A stretch of DNA of 64,000 nt from Allocoprobacillus halotolerans (GTDB taxonomy: Bacteria > Bacillota_I > Bacilli_A > Erysipelotrichales > Coprobacillaceae), in NCBI RefSeq assembly GCF_024399475.1, contig NZ_CP101620.1:2867126-2931125 (forward strand), read 5' to 3'. Of this stretch, positions 38,068 to 46,124 are shown one piece after another. A program made the position numbers and the translations under genes. The notes below the pieces were generated by a model that was given only the letters and a program-made list of their open reading frames with translations, made no database searches and was not told the origin of the DNA. Position 1 is the stretch's first letter, and each line of letters starts with the position of its first letter.

Positions 38068-39755
38068 CAATGTCATTAAGTTAAGCTTAAAGAACCTCAA
38101 TATTGATATTTCTAAAATATTGAGGCTCTTTTTTTATTTTTCTATTGACAAACTGAAAGGTTTGTGGGGCTAAAAATTATAATGTTCTATAATTTTTAGC
38201 CCTTTTTAGTAGATGTGTTTTTTTAGGAGGTACTTATCATGTTGAATCAATCAAAATCTAACATCTACTATTCACCAAGTATTATCAAAAACAACTTGGA
38301 CAAATCCATTGATTTTACTCTTGAGGGCATTCAAAACTACTGCTATGATCCCGTTTCCAATTTTACCGCAATCGCAAGATTACTGCCAGAACCTTAATCG
38401 AATGTATTATGAACTTCTCCAGTCATTCCACTGTCTGTGAAATGTCACACTTCTTTTATGACATTAAGGATATGCCTTCTCCTTCCGCTCTCTGTCAGCG
38501 AAGAAGTTTGCTGGCCCCTGTCATCTTTAAGCGTATCAATCAGCTGTTTCTGTCAAGTTTTGATAATTATGCCACCATCAATGGCTATCGCATACTGGCT
38601 CAGGATGGTTCTGACATCAACATCCCTTTTGAGGATGATGATACCAAAATTCTGTATAACACTCTTGGCAGCCCCTGCTGTCAATATCATATCAACGCTC
38701 TATATGACTGCCTGAATCACGTCTTTCTCGACTGGAGTATTGATTCGGCAACGAAAAAGCAGGAATGCGACGCCCTCATCTCCATCATCAATAATGGGCA
38801 TTATCCTAGAAATGCTATATTTACTGCTGATCGTGGCTATGAGAATTACAATCTGTTTGCCCATTTCATTGAAAACAATCTCAAGTTCGCCATTCGTGTC
38901 AAGGATATCAATACAAAAAGTGGCATCATGACAAACATATCTACACCTGAAGGCTCTTTTGACATGACTGTCACACGCACATTGACAAGACTTCAGACAA
39001 AGGAAATAAAAGCCAACAAGGAAAAATATGTCTTTGTTCCTTCTACATCCAAATTTGATTTTTGGGTCCAACTCAGGATTATTATGAAATGACACTTCGC
39101 ATCGTACGTTTCGAAGCCACTGAAAACAACTATGTGACAATCATCACGAACCTTAGCGAAGATGAATTTTCGCTTGATGACTTCAGGGAGCTGTACCACT
39201 TTCGCTGGAATGAGGAAACAGCCTTCAATAAGGTAAAGAATACACTTGGAATGATTTATTTCCATGCAAGAAAAAGACAGCTGATTCAGCAGGAAATCAA
39301 TGCAACATTCCTGATGTATAATGTTTCTGAAATCATCATCAATAATATCGAGATGAAACAGAACTGCAGATACCGCTACAAGGCGAATTTTGCCAATGCA
39401 GTGACAAACATACGATTGTATCTCAGGGATCTATTGGAAGAAGATGTTCTTGTTTCAAGAATAAAAAAATTCCTGGTCCCTGAACGACCAGAAAGATCAT
39501 ATAAACGTTCTATAAAACCGAAATCAGTCAAACCGTTTAATAATAGAACGTCCTGACATGATTCATTATAGCACGTTATTTTAGAATAACAAGAAATTTT
39601 TTTGAGCTAAATGTTTAGTTCTTTTCGAGTGCGCATGAAATAGATAAAATAAGTTTATAGTTTCGACATATTCGAAAAGGTACCAACTCTCAATTGAATT
39701 GATACCTTAACTTAATCGTTATGATTGCATACTATCCTTTAACTTAATGACATTG
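38068..39755 (+). mobile_element. second type of IS4-family element (1688 bp)
   Basis: Perfect 17-bp inverted ends CAATGTCATTAAGTTAA, flanked by a 10-bp target duplication ATATTCAAGC (38058-38067 and 39756-39765), the duplication length usual in IS4. Left inner hairpin CCTCAATAT/ATATTGAGG with T run blocks read-in from outside; a second strong hairpin (GGGCTAAAAATTATA/TATAATTTTTAGCCC) precedes the transposase. Unrelated in ends and protein to the element at 18328 and 28876. Confidence 0.92.
38239..39556 (+). CDS. IS4-family transposase, two one-base frameshifts
   Basis: 439 aa after repair; start ATG 38239-38241 after TTTAGGAGGTACTTATC. DDE residues in RILAQDGSDINIPF (first D) and AIFTADRGYENYNLFAHF (second D); the IS4 YREK signature is YHFRWNEETAFNKVK. 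Breaks lie near 38358 (joining DPVSNF to YRNRKITARTLIECIMNFS) and near 39061 (GATTTTTGGG, one T short: KFDFLGPTQDYYEMTLRIVR). The C-terminus is basic (RSYKRSIKPKSVK). Confidence 0.9.
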
Positions 39756-39997
39756 ATATTCAAGCAAAACTTTTTTCTAAACTTAGAAATCCTCATTATC
39801 ATCCTTCCTTTAAAACTGTTATTGCTTTAGGATTAGCCCTAGAATTAAATATGGAAGAATTCGAACTTTTATTGAATAGTGCAAATTATGCTTTTTCATT
39901 AAACAATAGATTTCATATTGTTATTATTTATTGTATACAAAATCAAATATACGATCTTTTCACCGTCAATGAAATCCTCTATGAAATGCATTTATAA
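39756..39997 (+). pseudogene. HTH-like gene, C-terminal part
   Basis: Continuation of the gene interrupted at 38068: KLFSKLRNPHYHPSFKTVIALGLALELNMEEFELLLNSANYAFS, then LNNRFHIVIIYCIQNQIYDLFTVNEILYEMHL and stop at 39997. The second half matches the D-[LV]-I-V-x-Y-(F/C)-I-x-x-x-x-Y-D-x-x-x-[IV]-N-E tail of this clostridial family. Without the IS the whole frame from 37886 is 137 codons. Confidence 0.65.
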
Positions 39998-40266
39998 TTT
40001 ATGTTTTGGGGTAAAAACATATAAATATTTTGAGTGATTTTTATTTTTTGGATATCTTTAATATAAATAATTCCATCAATAAAATCCAACACTCTTACGA
40101 TAATGTTTTCATCAACATAACATAAAATCATATAATTATGTTTGAGATCATTTGCTAAATCAATAAGCTTATCCATATTTTGAAGCTAATAATATCTCAT
40201 TTTCATATCTGTAAAATTTTCTTCTACTTCTATCTCACTAAATAACCAATTTTTTAATCTATCCAT
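39979..40266 (-). CDS. hypothetical small protein, probably frameshifted
   Basis: Start ATG at 40264-40266 (MDRLKNWLFSEIEVEENFTD) after GGAGAAAGTGT. That frame stops near 40191; a second frame gives DKLIDLANDLKHNYMILCYVDENIIVRVLDF to the stop at 39979. Two small indels around 40170-40200 would join them (...TDMKNEILLASKYGDKLIDLAND), for about 95 aa. No family recognised. The end overlaps the convergent gene by 19 bp. Confidence 0.45.
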
Positions 40267-40606
40267 ACACTTTCTCCTCGTATAATATGTATAGAAGTTT
40301 GAATTAAGGATTTCTCTTTTTAAACAACTGAGATATCTCAGTTGTTTAAAAAATCCTTGCTTCTACACTCTCTTTTAAGATAATAGTTTCGTTTTGAATC
40401 AAGGTTTTATTCTTTTCTCCTGCGGCCATCTTGTTATGTTCACTTCTAAAAGACTTAATCCTCTGTTCAAGGCATACTTTATACCCGAATGAGTTTGTTG
40501 CAGCAGTGTATTCTCACTTGTCTCCGCATTTACGAGGTTGCGTTTGTCTTGATTTAGAGGTGCAATTCAAAACCATTTACATACTTTAGAAAGAAGGTCA
40601 TTTTTT
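40267..40606 (+). other. non-coding stretch upstream of an IS110-type transposase, with a 36-bp palindrome
   Basis: No credible open frame. It contains a perfect 36-bp palindrome at 40317-40352 (inner part CAACTGAGATATCTCAGTTG), extended by AGGATTT/AAATCCT and TAGAAG/CTTCTA into a hairpin of about 75 nt. About 190 bp of GC-richer DNA follow (CTGCGGCCATCTTG... CTCCGCATTTACGAGGTTGCG). IS110-group elements carry a structured bridge RNA in this position, so 40360-40606 is a candidate; no fold was computed. GTTTGTCTTGATTTAGAGG at 40542-40560 recurs inverted at 43463-43481. Confidence 0.45.
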
Positions 40607-41851
40607 ATGAAAAATTACAATTACAATCTTTATGTTGGCATTGATGTCTCTAAAGGCAAGGCTGATGCTGCTGTTCTGGCTGTCCCTGAATTAAGAGCGG
40701 TCAAACCTCATTTTCTTAGAAAAAAATTATCTTTTAAGTTTATTAAATCTGAAGTTGTTGAGTTTTTAAATACTGTTAGAAAGTATTCCAGTGATCAGTA
40801 CTGTCTCCACACTTATTTTGCTTTGGAAGTCACTGGCATATATTCTACTAATATCTACACCTTTATTAAACAAAACTGTAATAGCGATGAAGAAATCCAT
40901 CAGCTTAATACGGATTTCGTTAATAAATGGAGAGAAAGCCATAATATATCTAAATCTGATCCTTTGGATGCTCAAACCATCTGTTCCATTATCGGTACTG
41001 ATGATCAGGTCAAATATGTTTCAGATTCCGTTTTTGAAAACAAAAACGGATATCAAGATCTTAAGGCTCTCGTTCACAGACACTATCAGATTAAAAAACT
41101 CTATTCTCAGGAAACTAACCGTCTCATTGCCCTTTGTGATTGTTATTTCCCTGAACTTCAGTATGTTTTTGAACCTAAATCAGCTGCTTTCCTGGCTGTC
41201 TTATCTCAATATCCTACTTCGCATGATATCATAAATGCTTCCAAAAATGAAGTGTTTCATCTTGTTTACGAAGCAACTAAACATCGCTGCAGTATGGATA
41301 AGATTGATAAGCTTTTCAATTATGCTCAGGATACACTGGTTCCACATGTATCCGATCATATGAGATATATTATTTCCAACACTGTTGAAAGCATCATCCA
41401 TATTCGTACACAATTGAAACTGATTGAAAAAGATATCAGAAAGCTTGCTGCCACTTTTAATGTTTACAGTCTGCTGTTGACCATCACTGGCTGTGGTCCT
41501 TTGACTGCCGCTGTTATCATCGCTGAAACCGGAGACATCTTCAGATTCAAAAATGCTGATCATTATGTCTCTTACAGTGGTTCATCACCACGTAACAAGC
41601 GTTCTGGCAAGTCTGTGGAAATCATGGGCAAGATTTCCAAGAAAGGCTCAAAATACCTGAGACACGCTCTTTACATGATTGCCGAATTTGCCAGACGACA
41701 TAATCCTGTTCTTAAACACTTATTTGAAAGAGTGAAGAACGGAAATAAAAAGCGTCATAAATTAGCGGTCATTGCAGTTGCCAATCGCATTGCCAGATAT
41801 ATCTATTCAATCATGAAAAACGAATGGTACTATGTCAAGATTTCGGACAAC

Positions 41852-42785
41852 TTAAATTGCAGAATTTGTAATAAAAGTTGTTTGATTTTTGTTAGTCACT
41901 GCTAACATATAGTTTTTCTCGTATTCGTTGGGTGACTGATACCCACAATGTGAATGAATCCTTATTGTATTGTAGAATCCCTCTATGTATTCAAATACAA
42001 GTTGATATGCTTCTTCATAATTCATTATCTTATAAAAATTCAACCACTCCCTTTTGATCAATGCATGAAATGATTCTATACAGGCATTATCCCATGGTGT
42101 TCCTTTTCTTGAGTAACTTGTTACAAATCCTTCTGTCATCTCCTGATATTTAGTTGATGTGAACTGCACGCCCCTGTCACTTTGCACCACTAATGGTTTT
42201 TCTACCTTCCTTCTTTCCTTTGCCTTTTCAATACTTTTTAGAACTTCATCTGTTTCCATCGTTTTTGTCAGCACCCATGATATGATTTTTCTTGAGTATA
42301 GGTCCATGACGCTTGTCAAATAGACAAAGCCTTCATCAACTGTTCTTATATAAGTTATATCTGTACACCAGGCACAATCAGGTCTTGATGGATTAAAATG
42401 TCTATTGAGCAGATTTTTAAGCCTTGAAGAGAAATCCTCACTTATTGTTGTTTGAACGTATGGCTTTACATATCTAGCCTTCCAGCTGTTTTCTCTCATG
42501 ATGGAATAAATGTATCTTTGACTGACTTTTTCACCATTTTGATTGAGCATCTCTGTTATTTTTGGTGAGCCATATATTTCATGAGAATTTCTATAAATTT
42601 CCTCAACTTTCTTTGTAATTTTTCTCTTCTTTGTTTTGTATAGCTTGGCTTTCTATTAATGTAATCATAATAACCTGATTTGCTGACATCTAACTGTTTT
42701 AGCACACTGGAAATCGAAATTGTTGAATCTTTCTTTTTTGATTCTTTAACACTTTCGTAGATGTCCTTTTGGTTTATTTTCCCAG
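41852..42785 (-). CDS. IS3 transposase OrfB (DDE integrase core), one-base frameshift
   Basis: Read in the -1 frame from the orfA end: KINQKDIYESVKESKKKD... SVLKQLDVSKSGYYDYINRK, then, after one missing A near 42625, KKITKKVEEIYRNSHEIYGSPKITEML and the rve core: RPDCAWCTDITYIRTVDEGFVYL (D), PLVVQSDRGVQFTS (D), TPWDNACIESFHALIKREWL (E), ending TNKNQTTFITNSAI. The complete OrfAB fusion is 405 codons including the stop. Its stop lies 8 bp from the element end. Confidence 0.88.
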
Positions 42786-43064
42786 TATGCCAATAGCCTT
42801 TTTTAGGATTTCTAATGCATCCTTTGTATCTTTAAGTTCTTTTCTTAATTTGGCTATTTCCTTAGCTTCATCACTTGAATAATTTCCACTTCCTCTTATA
42901 ATCACTTCATCATTATTTTTCTTGTAACTTTTCATCCATCCACCAATCGTCGTATCATGAATTCCAAATCTTTTTGATACACTTACATATGATTCATCTG
43001 GATGATCTAAACAGTACTGAATCACTCCTTCTCTAAAATCTTTATCATAAGTATGTTTTGCCAT
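42774..43064 (-). CDS. IS3 OrfA (HTH protein)
   Basis: 96 aa, intact: a Tnp_HTH start (KHTYDKDFREGVIQYCLDHP), recognition helix region SKRFGIHDTTIGGWMKSYKK and a leucine-zipper-like C-terminus (EIAKLRKELKDTKDALEIL). At its end CTG GGA AAA TAA contains the slippery heptamer G-GGA-AAA; a -1 slip enters the orfB frame, giving OrfAB, the active transposase of this family. Confidence 0.9.
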   Translation of the reverse strand: MAKHTYDKDFREGVIQYCLDHPDESYVSVSKRFGIHDTTIGGWMKSYKKNNDEVIIRGSGNYSSDEAKEIAKLRKELKDTKDALEILKKAIGILGK

Positions 43065-43355
43065 ATGTTTCTTCCTCTCATTCTGTTTGTTTTATAATTC
43101 ATATGACATTGTACCATCAATGATTTTTTCTGTCATTTACCTTGTACAGTTTTTATTCTACCATCAGAAAGCAGTTTTATAATCATGCATGAAAATATCA
43201 TGCGATTACCAGAAGAAACCCGAAATACGTTCTTCAATTCAATATCTTTAGATTTTCCAAAGAATACCAGAAAACAGATTTATCAGTATTCTGATATCAA
43301 TGGTGAAATCCATCGCTTTGTTTATAGGAACGAAGCAACGGAATCAGTAGCTTAA

Positions 43356-43662
43356 AAACAAAGAAAACCTAAAATGTAAGAGCTTTCAAACACTGAGTTT
43401 TGAGAAGTTGTTTTTAGTGCACCCAAAAATCCACTAAAAACATCAAAGAACATCGGATTGCTCCTCTAAATCAGGACAAACACTATTAAAATCATTTTTT
43501 TAAATTAATTATTGACATTTAATAGTTTGTCTTTATACAAACTTATTATACTTTTATAAAAATGATGAGTGTTCGCTTAAAAGGCGAAAATTCCTCATTT
43601 TATTTACACAAAAAAAGGGCTGAAACTTCAGTCACATTTTTATTATTCTATAAATAAAATCT
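43356..43662. other. intergenic stretch with hairpins and an inverted copy of the IS110 flank
   Basis: No gene seen. It holds a hairpin TTTTTAGTG/CACTAAAAA near 43407-43438 (the transposon's likely terminator), the inverted 27-bp match (43455-43481), a promoter-like TTGACA-16-TATACA (43512-43539) pointing right, and a hairpin TTCGC/GCGAA at 43572-43587 before a T-rich stretch. The last two could mark a short transcript, but this is weak. Confidence 0.4.
43609..43636 (-). terminator. terminator of the HIRAN-NYN unit
   Basis: Minus-strand CTGAA/TTCAG stem within GACTGAAGTTTCAGCCC, followed by seven T. Short stem, modest confidence. Confidence 0.5.
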
Positions 43663-44529
43663 TTAAGCTTGTATGAATTGATTAAATAAATAGATACCTT
43701 CTTTTTGTCCAAAATGACTAATTAAACAATCTTGAAGTGTTTGTTTTTTCAAATAGGCTTCCTCAATATATTGGTGAATATGTAATTCTTTTGCTTTAAA
43801 TAATAATTCTTTTGAATAATACTTTTGATATTTCTTTTGCAACATATTCACTAAATCATGAAAATCTTGTTGTGCTTCTTCTAAATGATAATAACGCTGT
43901 TTTATATTCCCAGAATAGTATAAGGCATATTGATTGAGATAAATATCATATTCGATAAAAACTTTAATACCAGATATTTCTTCAGTAAATTCTTCAATCA
44001 CAAATAATGATTTTTGATTTTTTGTTAAAAATCGTTTTAATCCTGCCATTGTTTGATGTGAAGTCACAAGTTTCATGACATCATGATCTAATTGATTGAT
44101 AATCTTCTGCGTACAATCATGTGAAGCATAATAACAAGTCATAGGTAATGAGTATCTTTCAATAGATTTACGAGGATACTGTTGTTTCATAAACGCAATT
44201 GAAATATCATAACCTTTATCTCTAGATACTATGATCATTTTTTGATGAAATGATACCCAAAGCATTATTTCAGCAAGTTTTGCCACAATGCAAAAATCCA
44301 TTGCATTTTTTGTTGCTCCATGTTTCATCAATGGTCTAATATCAACAATTTCTAACTGCTTTTTATATTTTGTTATGTCATCTCCAAGTTTATCTAGCAC
44401 AAATGGATTGCTGACAAACAAATAAATATAAATATTTTCAGGTATTTCATCAGGTAATTGATAGCCTACATTTTCACTATCAATGAAAAATATTTTTTGA
44501 TATTTCCTTAATTTCCATTTTTTAAACAT
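43663..44529 (-). CDS. NYN/PIN-like nuclease-domain protein
   Basis: 288 aa, intact; start ATG 44527-44529 after AAGGTGGTTACT. The N-terminal half has the PIN/NYN acidic pattern: KIFFIDSENVGYQLPDEI (D, E-N), RPLMKHGATKNAMDFCIVAKLAEIM (N, D) and MIIVSRDKGYDISIAFM (D-x-G-[YF]-D), as in single-strand RNA nucleases of the NYN type. The C-terminal half (LKRFLTKNQKSLFVIEEF... YALYYSGNIKQRYYHLEEAQQDF) is unknown. It overlaps no gene but starts 11 bp past the HIRAN stop on the same transcript. Candidate effector of a small stress or defence locus; function inferred only. Confidence 0.72.
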   Translation of the reverse strand: MFKKWKLRKYQKIFFIDSENVGYQLPDEIPENIYIYLFVSNPFVLDKLGDDITKYKKQLEIVDIRPLMKHGATKNAMDFCIVAKLAEIMLWVSFHQKMIIVSRDKGYDISIAFMKQQYPRKSIERYSLPMTCYYASHDCTQKIINQLDHDVMKLVTSHQTMAGLKRFLTKNQKSLFVIEEFTEEISGIKVFIEYDIYLNQYALYYSGNIKQRYYHLEEAQQDFHDLVNMLQKKYQKYYSKELLFKAKELHIHQYIEEAYLKKQTLQDCLISHFGQKEGIYLFNQFIQA

Positions 44530-44539
44530 AGTAACCACC

Positions 44540-44833
44540 TTAATCAACAGTCAACGATGCAATCGCACTATCTTTTATAATTACAATGATTGTCGCAGTG
44601 ATCGTTTCGCCCATTTTATCATAAAGTCTGCCTGACGAATATGTTCCCTTTGCAACTGTATGAATACTATTAGCCACATATCCAATTTGCATCGTATCAT
44701 TAATATACACTGCAATTGCTTCTTTATCATATTTATTTGTTGGGTCTTTTTTAAGAATAATTTCCTGATGAGGTTCTAATTCTATACTTGAAATATAATA
44801 AGAAATACCTGTAACTGTAATTAATAAATTCAT
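44540..44833 (-). CDS. HIRAN-domain protein
   Basis: 97 aa, intact, a stand-alone HIRAN domain: VTGISYYISSIELEPHQEIILKKDPTNKYDKEAIAVYI, then IGYVANSIHTVAKGT. HIRAN domains recognise damaged or single-stranded DNA ends in HLTF-type helicases and occur alone in bacterial conflict loci. The ATG at 44831-44833 follows GAAAGAGGTGGAACATT. It shares the unit with the NYN protein, which suggests the two act together. Confidence 0.82.
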   Translation of the reverse strand: MNLLITVTGISYYISSIELEPHQEIILKKDPTNKYDKEAIAVYINDTMQIGYVANSIHTVAKGTYSSGRLYDKMGETITATIIVIIKDSAIASLTVD

Positions 44834-44877
44834 AATGTTCCACCTCTTTCAATTATCATTATAAAGATAGTTTTTTT

Positions 44878-44907
44878 ATAATATATGCTTATATAAGCAT
44901 ATATTAT
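44878..44907. promoter_or_regulatory. 30-bp perfect palindrome between HIRAN-NYN and WYL genes
   Basis: Centre ATATGCTTATATAAGCATAT with ATAAT/ATTAT arms outside. It lies 45 bp upstream of the HIRAN gene and 49 bp upstream of the WYL gene, the expected place for an operator of the WYL protein, which typically acts as a dimer. Confidence 0.65.
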
Positions 44908-44955
44908 TGCATTAATCATATTATTCTTTTAATATATAGAAAAGAAGGTGGCAAA

Positions 44956-45950
44956 ATGAAAAGAAACAAAGACAGTTTATCCTTTATCAAATTTCTTGCT
45001 GTAATAGATATTATTATTAAAAATAGTGATGAAAAACATGCTATAACAGTTAAAGATATTCAAAATAGACTCTATGAATTGGAATATGATTTTAGTATTG
45101 ATTATCGATTAATTAAAAAATATGTTCAATATTATAATCAATACTATGATGATATAGTAATTGGATGTTATCGCAAAGGTAGAAATGATTACTATTATTT
45201 TATTAATACAACACTTGATATTATGGAAGCAAAAGCCATTGTTGATCTGGTATATAGTTCTGATTTCTTTACTTTAAAAACAAAAGAAAATTATAAAAAA
45301 CGAATTCAAGATATGTTTAGTGTTCATTATCAAGCTTATTTTCATAAGCAATTAAATTTACATATCGTGAAAAATGAAAATGATCAAGTGTTTTACAAAG
45401 AACTTGAAACCATCACAAAAGCTATTTATGAAAAGAAAAAATCCGTTTTTTATACCAGAAACCTACCCTTATTAAAAATAGTCATTCAAAGCATGTAGAA
45501 CTTTCACCTATTGATACTTGTTTTTCAAATAATGAATACTATTTATTATGTCAAGGTGCTAGAAATCCTAATGACTGTTTACTTTATCGCTTAGATTATA
45601 TCAAAGATGTTGAAATCGTTAAAAACTCTCATTTTTCATTTGATGAATATCAATTACAATGTTTTCATGAAAAACTTAAAAATACAACATACATGTATGG
45701 TGTTGGAAATTTAGAAACCATTGAATTAGATTTTGATCAGTCCATTTATTCAAATATGATTGATAAATTTGGAAAACATATCAAACCTTATCTTGTTAAT
45801 GAAAATACTTATAGAGTACAAATTAAACATATTATCAATAGTACTTTTTATTCTTGGATTATTGGATTTGGTGGGAAAATTCAAATAGCTGGTAATGAGG
45901 AGCAGATTCAAAAGTTTAAAACATTTTTAAATCAAAATTTTATTCAATAA
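44956..45950 (+). CDS. WYL-domain transcriptional regulator, one-base frameshift
   Basis: 331 aa with an N-terminal winged helix (SFIKFLAVIDIIIKN... ITVKDIQNRLYELEYDFSID) and a WYL region (LSPIDTCFSNNEYYLLCQG; LYRLDYIKDVEIV) with the C-terminal FYSWIIGFGGKIQIAG block. The start follows AGAAAAGAAGGTGGCAAA. Near 45453 one base is missing; restoring it joins IYEKKKSVFY to QKPTLIKNSHSKHVELSPID. WYL regulators such as CapW and BrxR repress defence genes until a ligand, often nucleic acid, is bound. It is divergent from HIRAN-NYN with a palindrome between. Confidence 0.85.
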
Positions 45951-46007
45951 TGAAACTTTAAAATAAATGAAAATAATTTCTATCATCAAATAACTTTTAT
46001 AAATGTA

Positions 46008-46054
46008 TAAAAAAGGATAACCATCTGACTTATCAAAGTTTGATGAGTTATCCT
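46008..46054 (-). terminator. hairpin terminator between WYL and SNF2 genes
   Basis: GGATAAC/GTTATCC outer stem with inner ATCAAA/TTTGAT, and a T run on the minus strand. It serves the SNF2 gene; the WYL gene converges on it. Confidence 0.65.
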
Positions 46055-46124
46055 ATTTCATTAAATCCGTATATGACATTTTTAATAAGCCATATCATTT
46101 CAAAATGACTTCATATTTCTCATT

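Larger units (their letters stand above)
41844..43149 (-). mobile_element. IS3-family (IS150-like) element nested in the IS110 element
   Basis: About 1306 bp. Imperfect ends CGGACAACTTAAAT (left) and CTGTACAAGGTAAAT (right, inward), with a possible 3-bp duplication TTT at 41841-41843 and 43150-43152, the size usual for IS3. It contains orfA and orfB with a programmed frameshift between them. The left end seems to lack one base relative to the right end. Confidence 0.85.
40607..43355 (+). pseudogene. IS110-family DEDD transposase, split by an IS3 insertion
   Basis: N-terminal RuvC-like DEDD domain: LYVGIDVSKGKADAAVL, YFALEVTGIYSTNIYTF, NKWRESHNISKSDPLDAQTI; C-terminal Transposase_20 domain: LLTITGCGPLTAAVIIAETG and SYSGSSPRNKRSGKS with the catalytic serine region. 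The frame runs 40607-41843, then enters the IS3 element. Removing 41844-43152 (element plus one TTT duplication) lets it continue in frame from 43153 as ILPSESSFIIMHENIMRLPE to a stop at 43353-43355, for 479 codons. That tail is longer than in most IS110 proteins, so it may itself be an older fusion. As it stands the gene makes a protein ending in IS3-derived residues. Confidence 0.8.
40370..43481 (+). mobile_element. IS110-type element, interrupted by an IS3-type element; ends uncertain
   Basis: Defined by its DEDD transposase gene and an inverted 27-bp match (24/27) at 40542-40568 and 43455-43481 that encloses it. IS110 elements usually lack such terminal repeats, so I do not claim these are the ends. 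The 5' limit given here is only the start of the GC-richer non-coding DNA. No target duplication was found. Confidence 0.5.

Noticed and set aside
38091..38173. C-terminal extension of the small gene at 37886 to residue 95
   Set aside because: These codons lie inside the IS and include its inner hairpin; the real continuation is at 39766.
38700..39265. Minus-strand frames of 90-146 codons
   Set aside because: They are antisense to the transposase with its catalytic motifs and lack ribosome sites.
40766..41563. Additional frames opposite or shifted to the IS110 transposase
   Set aside because: No ribosome sites or recognisable domains; the DEDD protein explains the sequence.
43356..43600. 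Independent small RNA gene
   Set aside because: The promoter-like boxes are weak in AT-rich DNA and the hairpin could be the end of the transposon; kept only as an intergenic description.
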